Below are positions 1 through 13,000 of a stretch of 64,000 bases of DNA, piece by piece. The translations under genes and the position numbers were made by a program. Every line of letters starts with the position of its first letter. Position 1 is the stretch's first letter. The notes under the pieces are model-generated. The model searched no databases. It saw only the letters and a list, made by a program, of their open reading frames with translations, and was not told the origin of the DNA. Origin of the DNA: Setaria digitata (taxonomy: Eukaryota; Nematoda; Chromadorea; Rhabditida; Setariidae). Location: assembly GCA_003640385.1 (NCBI GenBank), contig RCAB01000010.1:310001-374000 (forward strand). The letters run 5' to 3'.

Positions 1-107
1 TTTTTTTTTTAGATGACCTGATTAATCATGCATGAACATTGGTGATGAAGATCACTCGTCATGCTCTATTATGATAGCATTTGGTTGTTTTTTTTTTTTT
101 ACTGCAG

Positions 108-550
108 GTTGGAAAGGTCGGAATCGAGAATTCTTGTGGCATGCAATTGAAGATCGATTAGACCATGAATATGCATTCGCGTATGTTATTATTTGATCAA
201 ATCCATGGTAATTTGTGATATTAAAGTCTTCATGTAAGTAAGTAGTTACAACTCAAATGAAAAATTATAAGTTTGGATTATGAACACTATTCTAATTAAT
301 TAGCTATTTCTTTATTTCTTAAAGTAATTTTAATTTTGCATAAATTATGAGATTTGATTTCGTAAACGTTTCGCACAGTCTATTGTCTTGGAATGTCGAA
401 GTAATTGCAACGGATTATGATTTTTTAAGATGGGAACCATTTGAGAAATTGGAACCACCGAAACTTCTATTAATGAGAACATTGCAAAAAGAAATGTGGG
501 CTTCAGCCTTGAAACACGGCACTTGGTTCTTGGATCCTGAATTCGACTGA
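108..550 (+). CDS. 3' end of an unrecognised gene (two last exons)
   Basis: Exon 108-180 follows a T-rich tract and ACTGCAG and ends at a GTATGT donor. The last exon starts near 352 after ATTATGAG and stops with TGA at 548-550. The phases match (GC|A) and give about 90 residues of C-terminus rich in Trp, Leu and acidic residues, including REFLWHAIEDRLDHEY, LLSWNVEVIATDYDFLRWEP and ending HGTWFLDPEFD. I see no signal peptide or membrane segment in this part, and I do not recognise the family. The rest of the gene lies left of the window. The two good splice sites and the composition, clearly unlike the surrounding A+T-rich DNA, support it as real. Confidence 0.6.
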
Positions 551-1317
551 TTTGGAAAAGAAGGAACCCACCGTCGCCTTTGTGCGTTTCCTTCAAGAAA
601 CAATTTCACGCTAATTGTATGTCTTCAATCAACTGAACTCTGTTCTTACTGCTTAGTGCACTATAGTCTTTATTGATTGACCTCTTCACTCTGTTATTAA
701 AAGCTTCCTCTATTAAGTTTTTCTCCGAGCTCTTCTACTAGCTTTTATAGATGTTTTTTTTTGCAAAGCAGTTATCATGGAACCATATTTCCTTGTGATT
801 TTTGAATTATGACTAGAGGTCCAAAGAGTAAGTTTTAAAAGTCTCGGCTCAGCATTTGATTGATATGTAAGCTAGCTATCCGACTTCTCAGAAAAAAAAA
901 AGTAGATTTTTTCATTATTTCATCGAAAATACTGACAAATGTAGAATTGGAACAGTTTTCCCCTAAAGAAATATATTTAACGGGTAGGAAACGGTTCTCG
1001 TATTAAAATTATTGTAAGATTTTCGGCAATAAATGTTGCAAAAAATATCAACAATTATCCATGATCTAATTATTGAGAATTTTATCATATTTATTATCTG
1101 TAACAACTTTAAAATCAAGAAATTTTCGAAACTTTCTGAAGATTACCCCCAAACATACTCTGTACTTGCGAAATGAAATGTTACAAATTTTTATTCTATT
1201 TTTCCAGTAAACAGTGAAAAAAGAAAAAAACTATGTAAGAAAAGCGAAGTTTAGAGATAAATATTTTTACTCGAGTTTTTGAATAAAAAAAAATGCTAAT
1301 CATTTGTCGAGTATTTT

Positions 1318-4300
1318 TTATGCCAGTGCAGTGGTTGTGTCATAAATAGTCGGTGCTCGCAGTATGATAACAACACTACCGATCATGCAAGCTGTCGTGA
1401 ACAATATAAGGAACAATCGGTCCATCACAACAGATATGTACTTCCAGTCCTCGATTATCTAAACCAGTATGACTCTCAGTTTATGTACATAGCAGCATAC
1501 TGATTGAAATAATAGTAGCTTTGCTGCAAGACGCTTCTTATGAAGCAGGAAATCGATAGAAGATTGTGAAACCTGTTGACCATTTTTATCGTCCTTCATT
1601 TGGCTAGCAATAAATGTGACACTATCAACGGCACTCATCACCGGAGTCAGTTCTTTTTGGAAGCTTGCAAAACTACTCCCATCTTGACTTCTTGTTGTGC
1701 AAAATGATGATCGATAAGCTGGAGACAAGAAATCCATCTACAAACGACTTATTAGCACAGTTTCTGGACATTCTTAGAAAAAATAGTTTCAATTAGTTAT
1801 TTTGAGAGAAAGTAGCAATGGTTTTAGACAAATAGAATAACAATATGCTCCTAAAAATATAGTAATCCTTACAATATTGTAAGTACTCATTACCTGATCA
1901 AATAAGGCAGAAATTGTGTGGTCACGTGGTCGGCTGAAATTTGATAATCTTCTGTCTGAATGTTTGGAAATATTGAACTGAAAAAAAAAACAGTTCTTCG
2001 ATTTATTTATAGTTTAAAGCTAACTAGCATTATACTGCCATATATTCGCCTTAAATAGTTTTTGAATTTCAACATTTATATTAGGAGGAATAACACAGCA
2101 ACATAATGCAAACAATTTGTTTAAATAGTTTATATTTACAGAGCTTTAGTAAAAAGCATAAGGAGAATACAAACGATATTAAGAGAACTGTTTCTGATGA
2201 TTGTTATTGGTGATGGTCGCCTCATCAAAAGATATTTAGGCAAGATCTCGATAAAAATTTTCTTAGTCCATTCTGGCATTGTATGAGTTGAAGGGGAACG
2301 AAAGTGTACGTTCTATAAAATCAATATTTAAATAAAAAACATTCCCTTGCGACTTCATGGTTTTCCAACTTAGAAATAAGATTTCATTTTATAACAACAG
2401 CTCTTCAGTTCAATGTCTACATGTAACATGTAGATGAACATGAATTGGGCTGTTTTGATATTTCATTTTTCTAAAAAGTAATTGATATAAATTCTAGATT
2501 GCCTTTAAATTGCTGGGTTTTCTGCGAAATTGAACATACCAATGTTATAACTGTAACAATAACAGATAAAGTAACTAGCACCATTGTAAATAGTAGATAT
2601 TTACCAATAAGAGGTATAACGAGTGAAGTTGAGGGGATTATTTCCACTGCAATAAAATATGCTTTAGTTTTTAAACAACAATTCTTTTTCAATACACTTT
2701 TTATATCGAAAAAGAAGCGCTTACCAAGCAACAGGAAAAATATAGTGAGTGAAATAAGTATATTGAGACAAAGCGATATTTTCTCACCGCCATCCGAGGG
2801 CAAGTAGAACACTAATACTGTTAAAAAACTGAAATTTTTAAACATAAAAGGCAATTTCAAACAGTGTTTGAACTGTTTTCAGTGAAATAAGTATATTGAG
2901 ACAAAGCTATATCAAATAGATTAGTAGCGTTCCAAACACCTCCCCCTAAATTTCGAGATCGCGTTTTTTACTTGATGCTGACGATTGGAAATATCAAATA
3001 GACGATGTAAAATAATGTCTTCCGTCGCAAGCGTATTTCATACGTTAGATCGATGAAAGGAGACTCGCAGCATGGATATCTGAAACTGATACTGCCAAAG
3101 TTATAATTGCTTGCAGATTTTTAGAAAAGAAATGTAGATAATTTTATATAATTTTGTAAATTTCACTAATTTATGCAGTGAGAATATTCTATCAGAATGT
3201 GTCAGTTTTCGATTAACCATACAATAATAAAACGTTACCATTACCTTTTCAAATGACGCTTACCCGGAACACCAAGAATATCCCATTCCACGCTTGGATA
3301 ATAATCACTCAGGTCGATTCCTGAAATTTATAGTTGATCTCAGAATTGCAATATTCAAGTGTAAGGGGGATATGGCAGCGTTTTTCGTTACAGTTACTTT
3401 CATCTTTCATCATTCTACTACGATTTTCACTTCATTAGCAGCACCTGATTTTGCTATTATTTCAAATACTTTATACTTATTAAAAAGTAAAAGTACTCAG
3501 CCTTCATCAACAATCCAAACAGTCTCGTCATATTGACCATCAAATCCAAGCAGTGTTTCCGTTTCTGTCCTTTCAATGTGCGAATCTCTATGCTGTAAAT
3601 CAACTTCTAGACCACCGTAAGTCCAAGAACCTACAAACCAATCGGAAAAAAAGCAATTTTTATGCATCTGTTTTACTTGGACATAAGTCTGTGACTTTTC
3701 ATATCATTTAAATTATCTGCTGAGAATAAAGAACATATAAACAATGGCATTTTGAATTCTAGACCTAAGGGTAACAACAATAACAACTCAAAATGAAATA
3801 TTTTACAGCATTTCGTCTAAACCTCAATATTACCCACTGCTTTAATAAATTAATCTTTTTCAGATTTTCAGACTGAAAATCAACATTTGTCGACCACTAC
3901 AAGATAATTTTCAACTCGACTCTCAAATTCATACACAAGGGATAAAGATAATCCATATGCATGTAATATTTTTTTTCGTAGTTTCGAAGTTGGAAGTAAT
4001 AGAATAAATGATTTTATCTTACCAAATTTCATTTCACAGGTTTGTACGTCAAAAGGAAACCATTCCACGTCTATTTGACACATGCTGGAACAAAAGAACT
4101 ATAAGTATTTTCTATTGTTAATTATTGCTGTTTGACCTTTTCGATCTTTTCTCTTGGACAGTTCATAATTACCTCATGTTTTTATCGAAAAATAACTCAG
4201 AAAATCAGGAAAATACATCTAGTCAACAATAATATTTGATTACGAAGTGCATTTGTCATTTGAATTTTAAAGTATAAAACGACCTTTTGTAAATAGCAGG

Positions 4301-5256
4301 TGGTGACCACTCGACAGTTCCATTTGGTGACAGTTTTGCTTTCGTCATTATTGATACTTGATAATTACCATCTGCGCTGGAATTGGCTCTTCAAAAGCAC
4401 ACATCGACTATTAGAGTGTTACCAAAAAGTTCGTCACTTTAGTCTTCCGATGCATTCTTATATAGCTTTTCATCATTTATTACAAGTTTAATACTATATT
4501 AAAAAAAAGTTCTTGTAATGTAAAATATACTTGTTATAAAGGACAATGTCTGGTAGCCAAATCATGTCAGAAGGTACGTACAATACACTGACTCCGCCGT
4601 AGTCAGCCGGATTCCATTTTAATTTGTAATCATTCCAGCTCGAAAAAACTTTCACAGTAAATGTTTAATTATACACATCGTTAATCACCTACATGTAATG
4701 CGCAAGAACAGTAAGTAAATTATTTTTAAAAGTACGAGAAAAAAGTTACATGCTGCAACCATACATTTGTCGTCATTATCTGATTTTTCTCGTGCTGAAA
4801 CCGTTCGAATTACTTTCATGGAGAGCTGCGTAAAGTGAATAATGAAAAAAAAGAAGTATGAAAGGATAAATTAATTCGGAAAGGACGAACGTAGTTCAAA
4901 TTGAAAAATATGCTTGTCTGGATTAATCATTATTTCACTTCTTTTCACATTTGTCTAATTGTATTTGATCTATGCTTATTTCGAAAGCAAATGAATAAAG
5001 CACTACTGATTTTCTAGAATATAAGAAAAATCGTCAAATTACACACTACGTCAAGAAGCTGCGAAAGTTTCAGTTTGAGTCGAACAATTAGAGTATCGGT
5101 GTCATTTTCCACCGGTCTCACAAGCTTGTTGTAATCGGCGAGAAGATCTTCCATTAAGCGACTTGCATCCTGACCACACTGTCCACCATTAGGTAGAAGC
5201 CATACTATTGAGATTGCCCAACAGGTGATTTCCAGAAATGTCATCCATACGTTCAT
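1318..5256 (-). CDS. Nicotinic acetylcholine receptor alpha subunit (levamisole-receptor type)
   Basis: Subunit of a pentameric acetylcholine-gated cation channel in the plasma membrane of muscle or neurons. I traced 14 exons (5047-5256, 4750-4794, 4531-4640, 4284-4376, 4023-4084, 3502-3630, 3245-3320, 2972-3079, 2725-2828, 2540-2646, about 2175-2312, 1894-1977, 1573-1737, 1318-1458), giving about 523 residues, a normal length. In order: signal peptide; [20 protein letters not shown]; the WNPADYGG loop; the Cys-loop [15 protein letters not shown] (13 residues between cysteines); [11 protein letters not shown]; the alpha hallmark YPCC with adjacent cysteines; M1; M2-M3 ([20 protein letters not shown], then [19 protein letters not shown]); a cytoplasmic loop; [15 protein letters not shown] and M4; stop TAA at 1318-1320. 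The nearest C. elegans type from memory is UNC-63, but UNC-38 or ACR-6 type is not excluded, so no symbol is given. Two junctions are odd: a GC donor after exon 6 and no AG at the in-frame start of exon 3. Confidence 0.95.
2881..2907. repeat. Intronic copy of M2-coding sequence (27-base direct repeat)
   Basis: These 27 bases are identical to 2748-2774, which lies inside the receptor exon coding for the pore-lining M2 helix (the LCLNILISL stretch on the minus strand). One mismatch later, four more bases match. The copy sits about 130 bases away, in the intron between the M1 and M2 exons. A further 12-base string following the copy (about 2910-2921) also occurs in the M1 exon near 2993-3004. 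Confidence 0.9.
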
Positions 5257-7010
5257 TCCTTCTTTGTTTCCATGCTTCGATTAAAACACTGATCCACGTT
5301 GTTACAATGGAAGAGTGTGGAAGGAAAGTCCTAAATAAATTAAAATAGTATGACACTAAGGTTGCTATTCATTAACTAATATCGATCAGTAGATAGATAG
5401 ATATGGTAATGGTACCATCGTTTATTTTGTGCCTGTTCTTTCAAACGTTTCACTTCGTAATGGCGAAGAAATTTTTAAAAACAATTCCACTCTAAGAGTT
5501 TTGAACATTTCCATTGAGTCATACTACGGTAAAGCTAATGAACAAAAAAAAAAGAAATAGCGGATTTAGTGACTTTTTATGGCATTCAGGGAAGCAATGG
5601 ATGTAATGTAATATTTCCCCATGAAATCGGCAGGAAGAAGGAGTTGTAACGAATAGGTAGGAGGTAGTTGTTGACGACTGTTATATGGAAAATGTTATTT
5701 AAAATCTGTTAAACCTCTTCGAACTGAAAAAGTGCCAATCAGTTAAAAAATAAGAGGAGAAAAGATGTAACACATTGGTGAACAATTTACAGCTAAAGCA
5801 CTAATCGATGGCGGAGTCGTCATCTAGATAGATAACATCCACTTCATTACATACAGGAGGATGAAGTGGAAGCAGCTATTCCACATGCTTAGTAGGATTG
5901 AACTAGAAAGATAGTGATCTAGCCTTCTCACAGAAAGCGTCATCCAAACATTACATCAGTGCTCTGTTCAGTCCGAAAACTGTTGTTCCCCGAAGATGCA
6001 ATGAATTTTTGACTTCGATATGCTATCTCTAGCTTATCGACACTTGTTTAGAGAGCATTTACTTGCGAGCAATTGTGGACTATTAAAAACAGCCGAAGGC
6101 ATTTCTTCATTAAAATATGTTCAGCAGTGGATTCATCCAGCACCCTCACTTTTTTTAATCCATCATCCCGCGACGGTAAATTTTTCTTGCTAGTGGTTTT
6201 TTTTTTACTGCTAATCCAAACCTTCCCTTTTTGTCTCCAACCTTCCCTTTTCGTCCCCCATAATTCATCATTTTTCAAATCAAACTCACTTCCTTTTACT
6301 TGAAAATTAACGGATAAATGAAATGGCACAAATTAAAAGAAGAATCAATTTCCTTGCTGAAAATAATTGCTCTCATATTTGCAATGCTTATAGATTATTG
6401 TAACCCTTGAAATGTTCAGAAGATAATATCACTTTCTCAAGCTAACATGGCTATAAAATAACATGGTTATAGAACAATAAAATTTGTATATGAAATGCAT
6501 TTCGAAAAATTAACAGCGAAATCGTCAATCAACAAAGCAGTAGAAAAACTGTTCCTTTTTTGCAACTTTTAACAGCAAATTTGTCACTATGTAACGACAT
6601 GTATCATAAGCTAGGTTTTCCTTTTAAATTTTTATTTAAGAAACAGAACAAATAGCCTTTAGATTTTTTGCACACTGTCATGTAGCGATGGCTGCAGCGG
6701 CACGTCTGGAAAACAGGCTATAAACAACGCAGAACACTGTCGAGATATTGAATCTGTCATCCTAAAATAAAATAAGATAAACATTTCTTTTCCCGAAAGG
6801 TGATGATTTAAATCTTATAAAACATTTAGATGAGTGCTAATATTTTTTTTTATCCCTTCCTCTGCACTGGCATTAAGTGTTTGTTCAGTAGTTTACTAGA
6901 ATTACCCTGTTAACCAGTCCACTTTTATACAGAACTTTTGCTTAGGTACAATAGGACTAAATTCACGTTTATTCACTTTATTTTTGACAAAAATATAAGC
7001 CCTGAAAGCG
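5257..7010. other. Intergenic spacer
   Basis: A+T-rich DNA between the 5' end of the receptor gene and the 3' end of the zinc-finger gene. Open stretches at 6048-6329 on both strands are low-complexity Phe/Lys-rich translations of homopolymer-rich DNA without splice or start support. The receptor promoter should lie in the right-hand flank of 5257, but I see no clear core element. Confidence 0.6.
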
Positions 7011-10000
7011 TTACTTGTCAACCAGAGTAGCTTTTACGTGGTCCTGAGAAATATGTTCTTGGACTGTTTTCCTGTCCACATCAGCGAACTTGCAGATTGA
7101 ACATTCATAAGGTAGCAAGCTTAAATGTTGTTTGACATGTCTATATAAAACTAGGTAATTGCCCTCGAATACTTCCTGACAAAAGCTGCATATCTGTTTT
7201 GATATCTGTGCATGTATTATTGGCTGAACACGTACCTGAAATGACGAAAAGATTCAGTTTAACGCTAAAACAGTTCACATCGCTTGGGCTCATAGTACAA
7301 ACCCGATGTAAGCATTGATCAAATCTAGAAACGAACTTGTGGAGGGTTATTTTTGGGAGCAGCTGTTAGAAGGTTCGTTAACGTGATACAATGTGACGAG
7401 TTGTGCTCTGTGGCACGAAAATCGAATCGTTTACGTTCAAGATCGCTTGCTGTAGAACTGGACAGATTCATTAGCTTTTTCAAGTCAGACTTCTCTGTGG
7501 GAGAAGAAATACTAGCGGTTGGTAAAAGTAATGCTATATCATTCCGCGATGCAGAAGTTTGAAGCGTCAAATTCACGGGGAGTAAAGCAGTGAGCAGTGA
7601 TGACGTTGGTTTGGTACTTGGAGAATTGAATGTTGACGTTAAAGTAGACAACGATAAGGTAGTATTTTGCAGAGTCGAAGAGGAAGAACAAGCTGATGGA
7701 ATGCAACAGTTTGTTTCCGTTAATGATTTCAAAAATGGAGAGCGTGATACTGGTGATCGTCGAAAAATATGAAAAGAAGAAACATGATCAGGAAAATGAT
7801 TCGGGAAACATCGAGCCGCAGTCTGCAAGAAATCAGTGCATTACCAAAAATTTAGTTGCACTAATGTAGCAAAAATCATTAACTGATTACGACTTAATGT
7901 GTCGCCATTTACATTAAGATTATACCAAGTCTTTTAAGAAAAAATCGGAAGAGTCATTCATCTGTGCATGTGATGAATGAAATAAAATGATTTCATCGGA
8001 AGAAACATTATCATGAATAGAATTCGTAAAATGACCACAGAACGAAATTAGATTTTATAATTATAGTGAACTGAATTCTTTCCAAGAAAAAAATCATCTT
8101 TAACTCAAATTGATTCATGCCAACGATTTTCTGTATCCATTATAAGTCATCTGGTTATTCGGTTACCTCTCTCTAATACGGCACAGCAATATATATAGTG
8201 CCATATTGAAAGCTATATATATATAGCTTTTAAACTTCTATTTAACCCATTTATCCTCACCGAATTTTGGGTACTTCATAGTGAATGTTAAACGAACTTT
8301 GCAAAATTCCTTTTTGAGAGATAAATCGAATTCTGTAACATCTGTTGGCGTTTGTTTATACTTGTGCACTTCTTTCATATGTCGTGTTAGAAAATTCTTT
8401 GAATGATGCTTCAGCGTGCAATTTCCAATGGAGCAACTGCAAATGAATATTGTACGAAAGTATGGATTCTTTTTTTTACTAGGATTAAGACCATTTCTTC
8501 CACTTTAATTGAGTATTCACCTACATATCTCTTTTTATACACTTTCAAATTCAGCTCAGACTAAAACTAAAAGTGTTTGCCATTGCACAATGTAAGTTTG
8601 AAATAGTCAATTTAACCGGTAAGATGGCTGCGTAAGATGTGTTCGAGTATGTTCCTCCATAACTGTCACATGAGAAATCACAAAACCATTGCAGATCTGT
8701 AAAACAAAATTACTAAATTTGAAAACTGGGAATGAACTTCTGAGTAGTTTGAAGTGGGCTATTTTGAAATAGGCACAGTTTCTACATAGAAATAGTATGA
8801 TTTTAAGAATTAAATAATATTATTTGTACTCCGCTCAATACTCAAACTCAGTCAGATTGGAAGAGCAAAACTGGACTGTTTGAGCAATGTAATGATTAAA
8901 CTGATTCTGCTGCTCGCAAAAGATCGAATTTCGGGTTTTCTCTGTGACCAAACTACTTGATCCTTTTTATTCCATCATTTTTCACCAGATTCATCCGTAT
9001 AATTTTATTTAGCGATAAAAATCACTACCATTCCACATTGGACCTAACAAACATGATAACATACCAAACTAAAACTCTCTCATTACTGGTTAAAGAAGGA
9101 TAAATTTTCGATAAACCTTCCGCTCTGGCTCCTCAAAATGCAGCATTAAATGAGTTACAACCACCTTACTTGTGTAGATAATTGGAATGAAGGTGATCAA
9201 GAAGTTAAGAAAAAGTCATCCAAACTGAAGTTGCTATTCACAGAACAGCAGCATTTCATGGGAACTGATACAGGTGTAAAAAAGATACGACGTAAAAGTT
9301 GGTTAAGACAGTATATGATGAGGATAAAGCGTACGAAACTTGAGGAAGGAAAGATATTAACCTCAAGAAACATTCGGCAGTTTTTTTTGTCCCTGTGAAA
9401 ATACAATGGTACCACAGATAGCGAGAATAACTAAGCCACTGTCTTTTGAATAGAATGAACACCGACAAACATTCACAAGAATTATTTTTGAAAAGTAAAG
9501 AATTACCGTTTTTCAGTGCCATCAGTGTTGTTCTAACACAGTTCTCTCTCTGAATTATAAGTTACAAGAGACAAACCAAAATTAACAAGATTAAATGTCA
9601 TGATCAATAAGTTGAAAATGGAAAGGAACAGAACGAAATGAATCTGTTGTGAATATACCGCATTAAATATAATGAAAGAACTGCTAAGATAAACAAAGTC
9701 AGAAATAGAACAACAATACCCGATCGGGAGTTGCCAAATTCGAGAAAAAAATATTAAACAATAAGTTAGTTTTAAACTCCACATAATTAGAAAAGCATGC
9801 AGCGCTTGCAACTCTTCAAAAATTCATGAATATGGAAGGTACGAAAAAAAACCTGCATATTTTTTTTTCATTAATTTAAGACTCCGACATATAGGATATT
9901 GTGAAACAAGACAAAGGATTTCATCAACAGGTGAATTCTCTCGTAAACTTAAAAAAAAAAAAAAAAAAAGGAAAATGCATAAGGAGGTCAGATTGCATAG

Positions 10001-13000
10001 AAATGACTTGTTAAAAGGATAAATCGAAATTTAATCTTAAAAAGCTACTAGTTTTTTTATTTTTTTATATATCTCGTATTCACTGAATTTAATAACTTTT
10101 AAATTACATTTATGCCCAGAAGATCAGAGCTCAAATGACCGGACTCCTGCAAATTTAAAAAGCACGGCAAACAAGCCAAAGTTGACCTAACTAATAAAAC
10201 TGTTTTTTCCAACTCAGTAGAACAGTAAGAAAAATCAGGAAACACCATTATAGAGAAATTAGTACCAAACGACAAAGTACGAGATGGCTTGTGATCGCTG
10301 CAACTGTAGAGAAAGGCTGGAAGTATTAGGCATCATAATAAAGCGAGGACGCTTAATTGATTCACTCCAACCAACCTTTGGCATCATAAAGTTTGCAAAA
10401 TGACAATTTGTATGTCATTCTTCCCATTTCAATAGGCATTATTCTTCACAGCTAATTAATCCTCAAGCAGTAAATTGTTGCTGCCCGGAAATAATAAATG
10501 ACTACAAAAGTCGCTCGCTCATCGAACTAAGGTGTTTATGATTTATTGTAAAGTAAAAATGTTGTATATCTAACATGCTACGCAAAGTCTCACCTGACAT
10601 TTCACTTCACGATTTGAAACTTCACTGAAATCAGGAACAATGCCCATTTTCAACGAATCCTCAATAACTAGACTTTTTTCTGCTCGCTGTGTATTGTACA
10701 ATTTCGGACGATACTACAATTTATATGTTTCTTCATCTTCTTCTTCAAAGAAAAACCTTTGTCCAGAGGAAGCAACTTCAGTAATTCGATAAGTGTCTAA
10801 AGTTTGGGTCCATGACATTTTTTTTTTCACCAGAAACAAAAGAGAATGGCGAATGTACCTGAGTTGAATATTTGCTCAGCAATGCTTCCTCCACTTTAAC
10901 AGAATTATTTGATTCCGAAGATGTGGATGCTTCAGCATCCTGAACAGCCTCTTGATGGGCTCGCTGCAGTACATCTCGTGTGTGTTCGACACACCGTTCT
11001 GCAATGTTCCACGCCCTGTAAACGGAGTTTCATTCTCAGTGATTGTCATCAATGCACTCTTATTTGCATAACTCACAATGTAATGCTACAACCAATGAGT
11101 TTATCTGGACTAAATAATTCAGTTTTAATTTATGAAAGTCCTGTATGACAGCAAAAACTTACTCATGCTCTAGTTCAGTATTGATATCTCGAATAACTTC
11201 AGCCCTACCACCATGTACCTTTTTGATGTGTAATATAATAAATATTTCTTTTCGATTATCGTAACCACAAAAACTGCATTTGTATGGGCGATATTGCAAA
11301 TGTGATTCGACATGCATATATCTAAAATGCACCAGTTTGAAACGATGCTTTTTTCGGATTTCAATTTTAGACCTGCTTCTGAAGTATTCAGAACTTGAGA
11401 CATAAACTTTAAGGATTTTCCTTCAAAAAAATATTTCTTAACTACTTGAAAAGCAAGTAATAAAATCACTGGAAAATAATTTTTTGCTGTTACTCATTCT
11501 AATGCTATGTATAATGCTTATTTTTTGTGACACGACTTGTTGAAAAAAGTTCATCCTTAAATAACACCCAGGATGACATTTCATTTGCTCATCATTTTCC
11601 TATGCTCCAAATTTTTTATATCCTAAAATTTTTAATAACGAAGATGATTTCATTTTTTGGATACAATCAGAGGATCAGACTTCGTGGAAAATAAAGAACT
11701 TGCGGTGAGTATTTATATATTTGTAAGCTTACAGGAATCAGAATGGGAAGTAAGTAGGAGTTGGAAAACTACCTGTTTCTCGAACATACCCATTCTCGAC
11801 AAAGCAGACACTGAATATTCGGATAGTAGGCTGCATCGTTGTGCTTTGTGAATTTTGGAGTTGTCAAACGTTTTGCAATTTGCTTATTTGCAGCAAACGT
11901 GTAAATATTTCTACCAGCCCGTTTATCACTCTTCCGCACTTTGTTCGTGCTTCTGTAACGGACATCCTCCAATGCGGAACTGTGGTTAGTGATATCTTCA
12001 TAATTTGACATTGGTACTATTTTACTTTTATCCTCTTTCCATTCCAAATCTGAAATCACGGTTTTCTTTTATTAAGTAGAAGAAAACCTTTCTTAGTCTT
12101 ATTTGTCCCAATTTGTTTCAATTTTTTTTCAATTTTAGCAATGACAGGAACCATACAAAAGAGCAATGGTTTGTTCAGAAGGAACAGACTTTTTTATTTT
12201 GCTTCCACAGCTATAAAAGTAGTTAAATGCAGCCTAATTAAGCAAACAAAGCATGCAAAAAATACTACTATAAAAAAATTCACTCACATGTTGTTTTTCG
12301 TTTTGAGAGAGACAAATTAATAGGTTTGTCAGTTTCGACTTCCAGATCACTGTCCGCACTTGATCGTAGTTTCTTTTGGCATTCTGAAAAGTATTTGTAG
12401 TATTTGCCATTTTCCCGCACAAACTAATCGATCTTCCAATACAAAATGTAATTTAAGATAAACAATTTAGCCAAAATTATTTTACACGATATCATAATAT
12501 GATGAGAACTTTTTTGTTTGAAAATTTTTGTTTGCTAACTAGATGTGAAAGACACAAATGAGAGTGAAAATAAGACTCTATAGGATAAATAGGGCAATTT
12601 CATCTAGCGTACCGTTGTTATCTATCCATTCTAACAAGTGCTCATCTTTTAGGGTAGTTAGATTTCGTTTTGGCAGAGTATAACATTCACTTGAGGTAAT
12701 GTCCTGCGTTGAATCTGAGCGTTGCATGGATAAGCGATTATAAGTATTTGTTCGTAACGCTATAAAAAAACACGTGCTTGAAGTTGTTACTGGAATTTCC
12801 GATACATTAATCAGAATGATATAAATAAAAGATTACAACTATTTATGGGCCTGACTAGCAAATCATAAGCAACTAACTTTTTGGGGAAAGAGGATCTGTG
12901 CAAATAGCGTATAATGTTGGCACTTCATTTCTCACTTCCACATCTGGCTTGCTTCGTTTTACCAAATCTGAACAAAGTCGCGAAATTTGCATTGGCAAAT

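Noticed and set aside
6048..6329. Overlapping open frames on both strands
   Set aside because: Phe/Lys-rich translations of homopolymer tracts with no splice sites, no family resemblance and no neighbouring exons.
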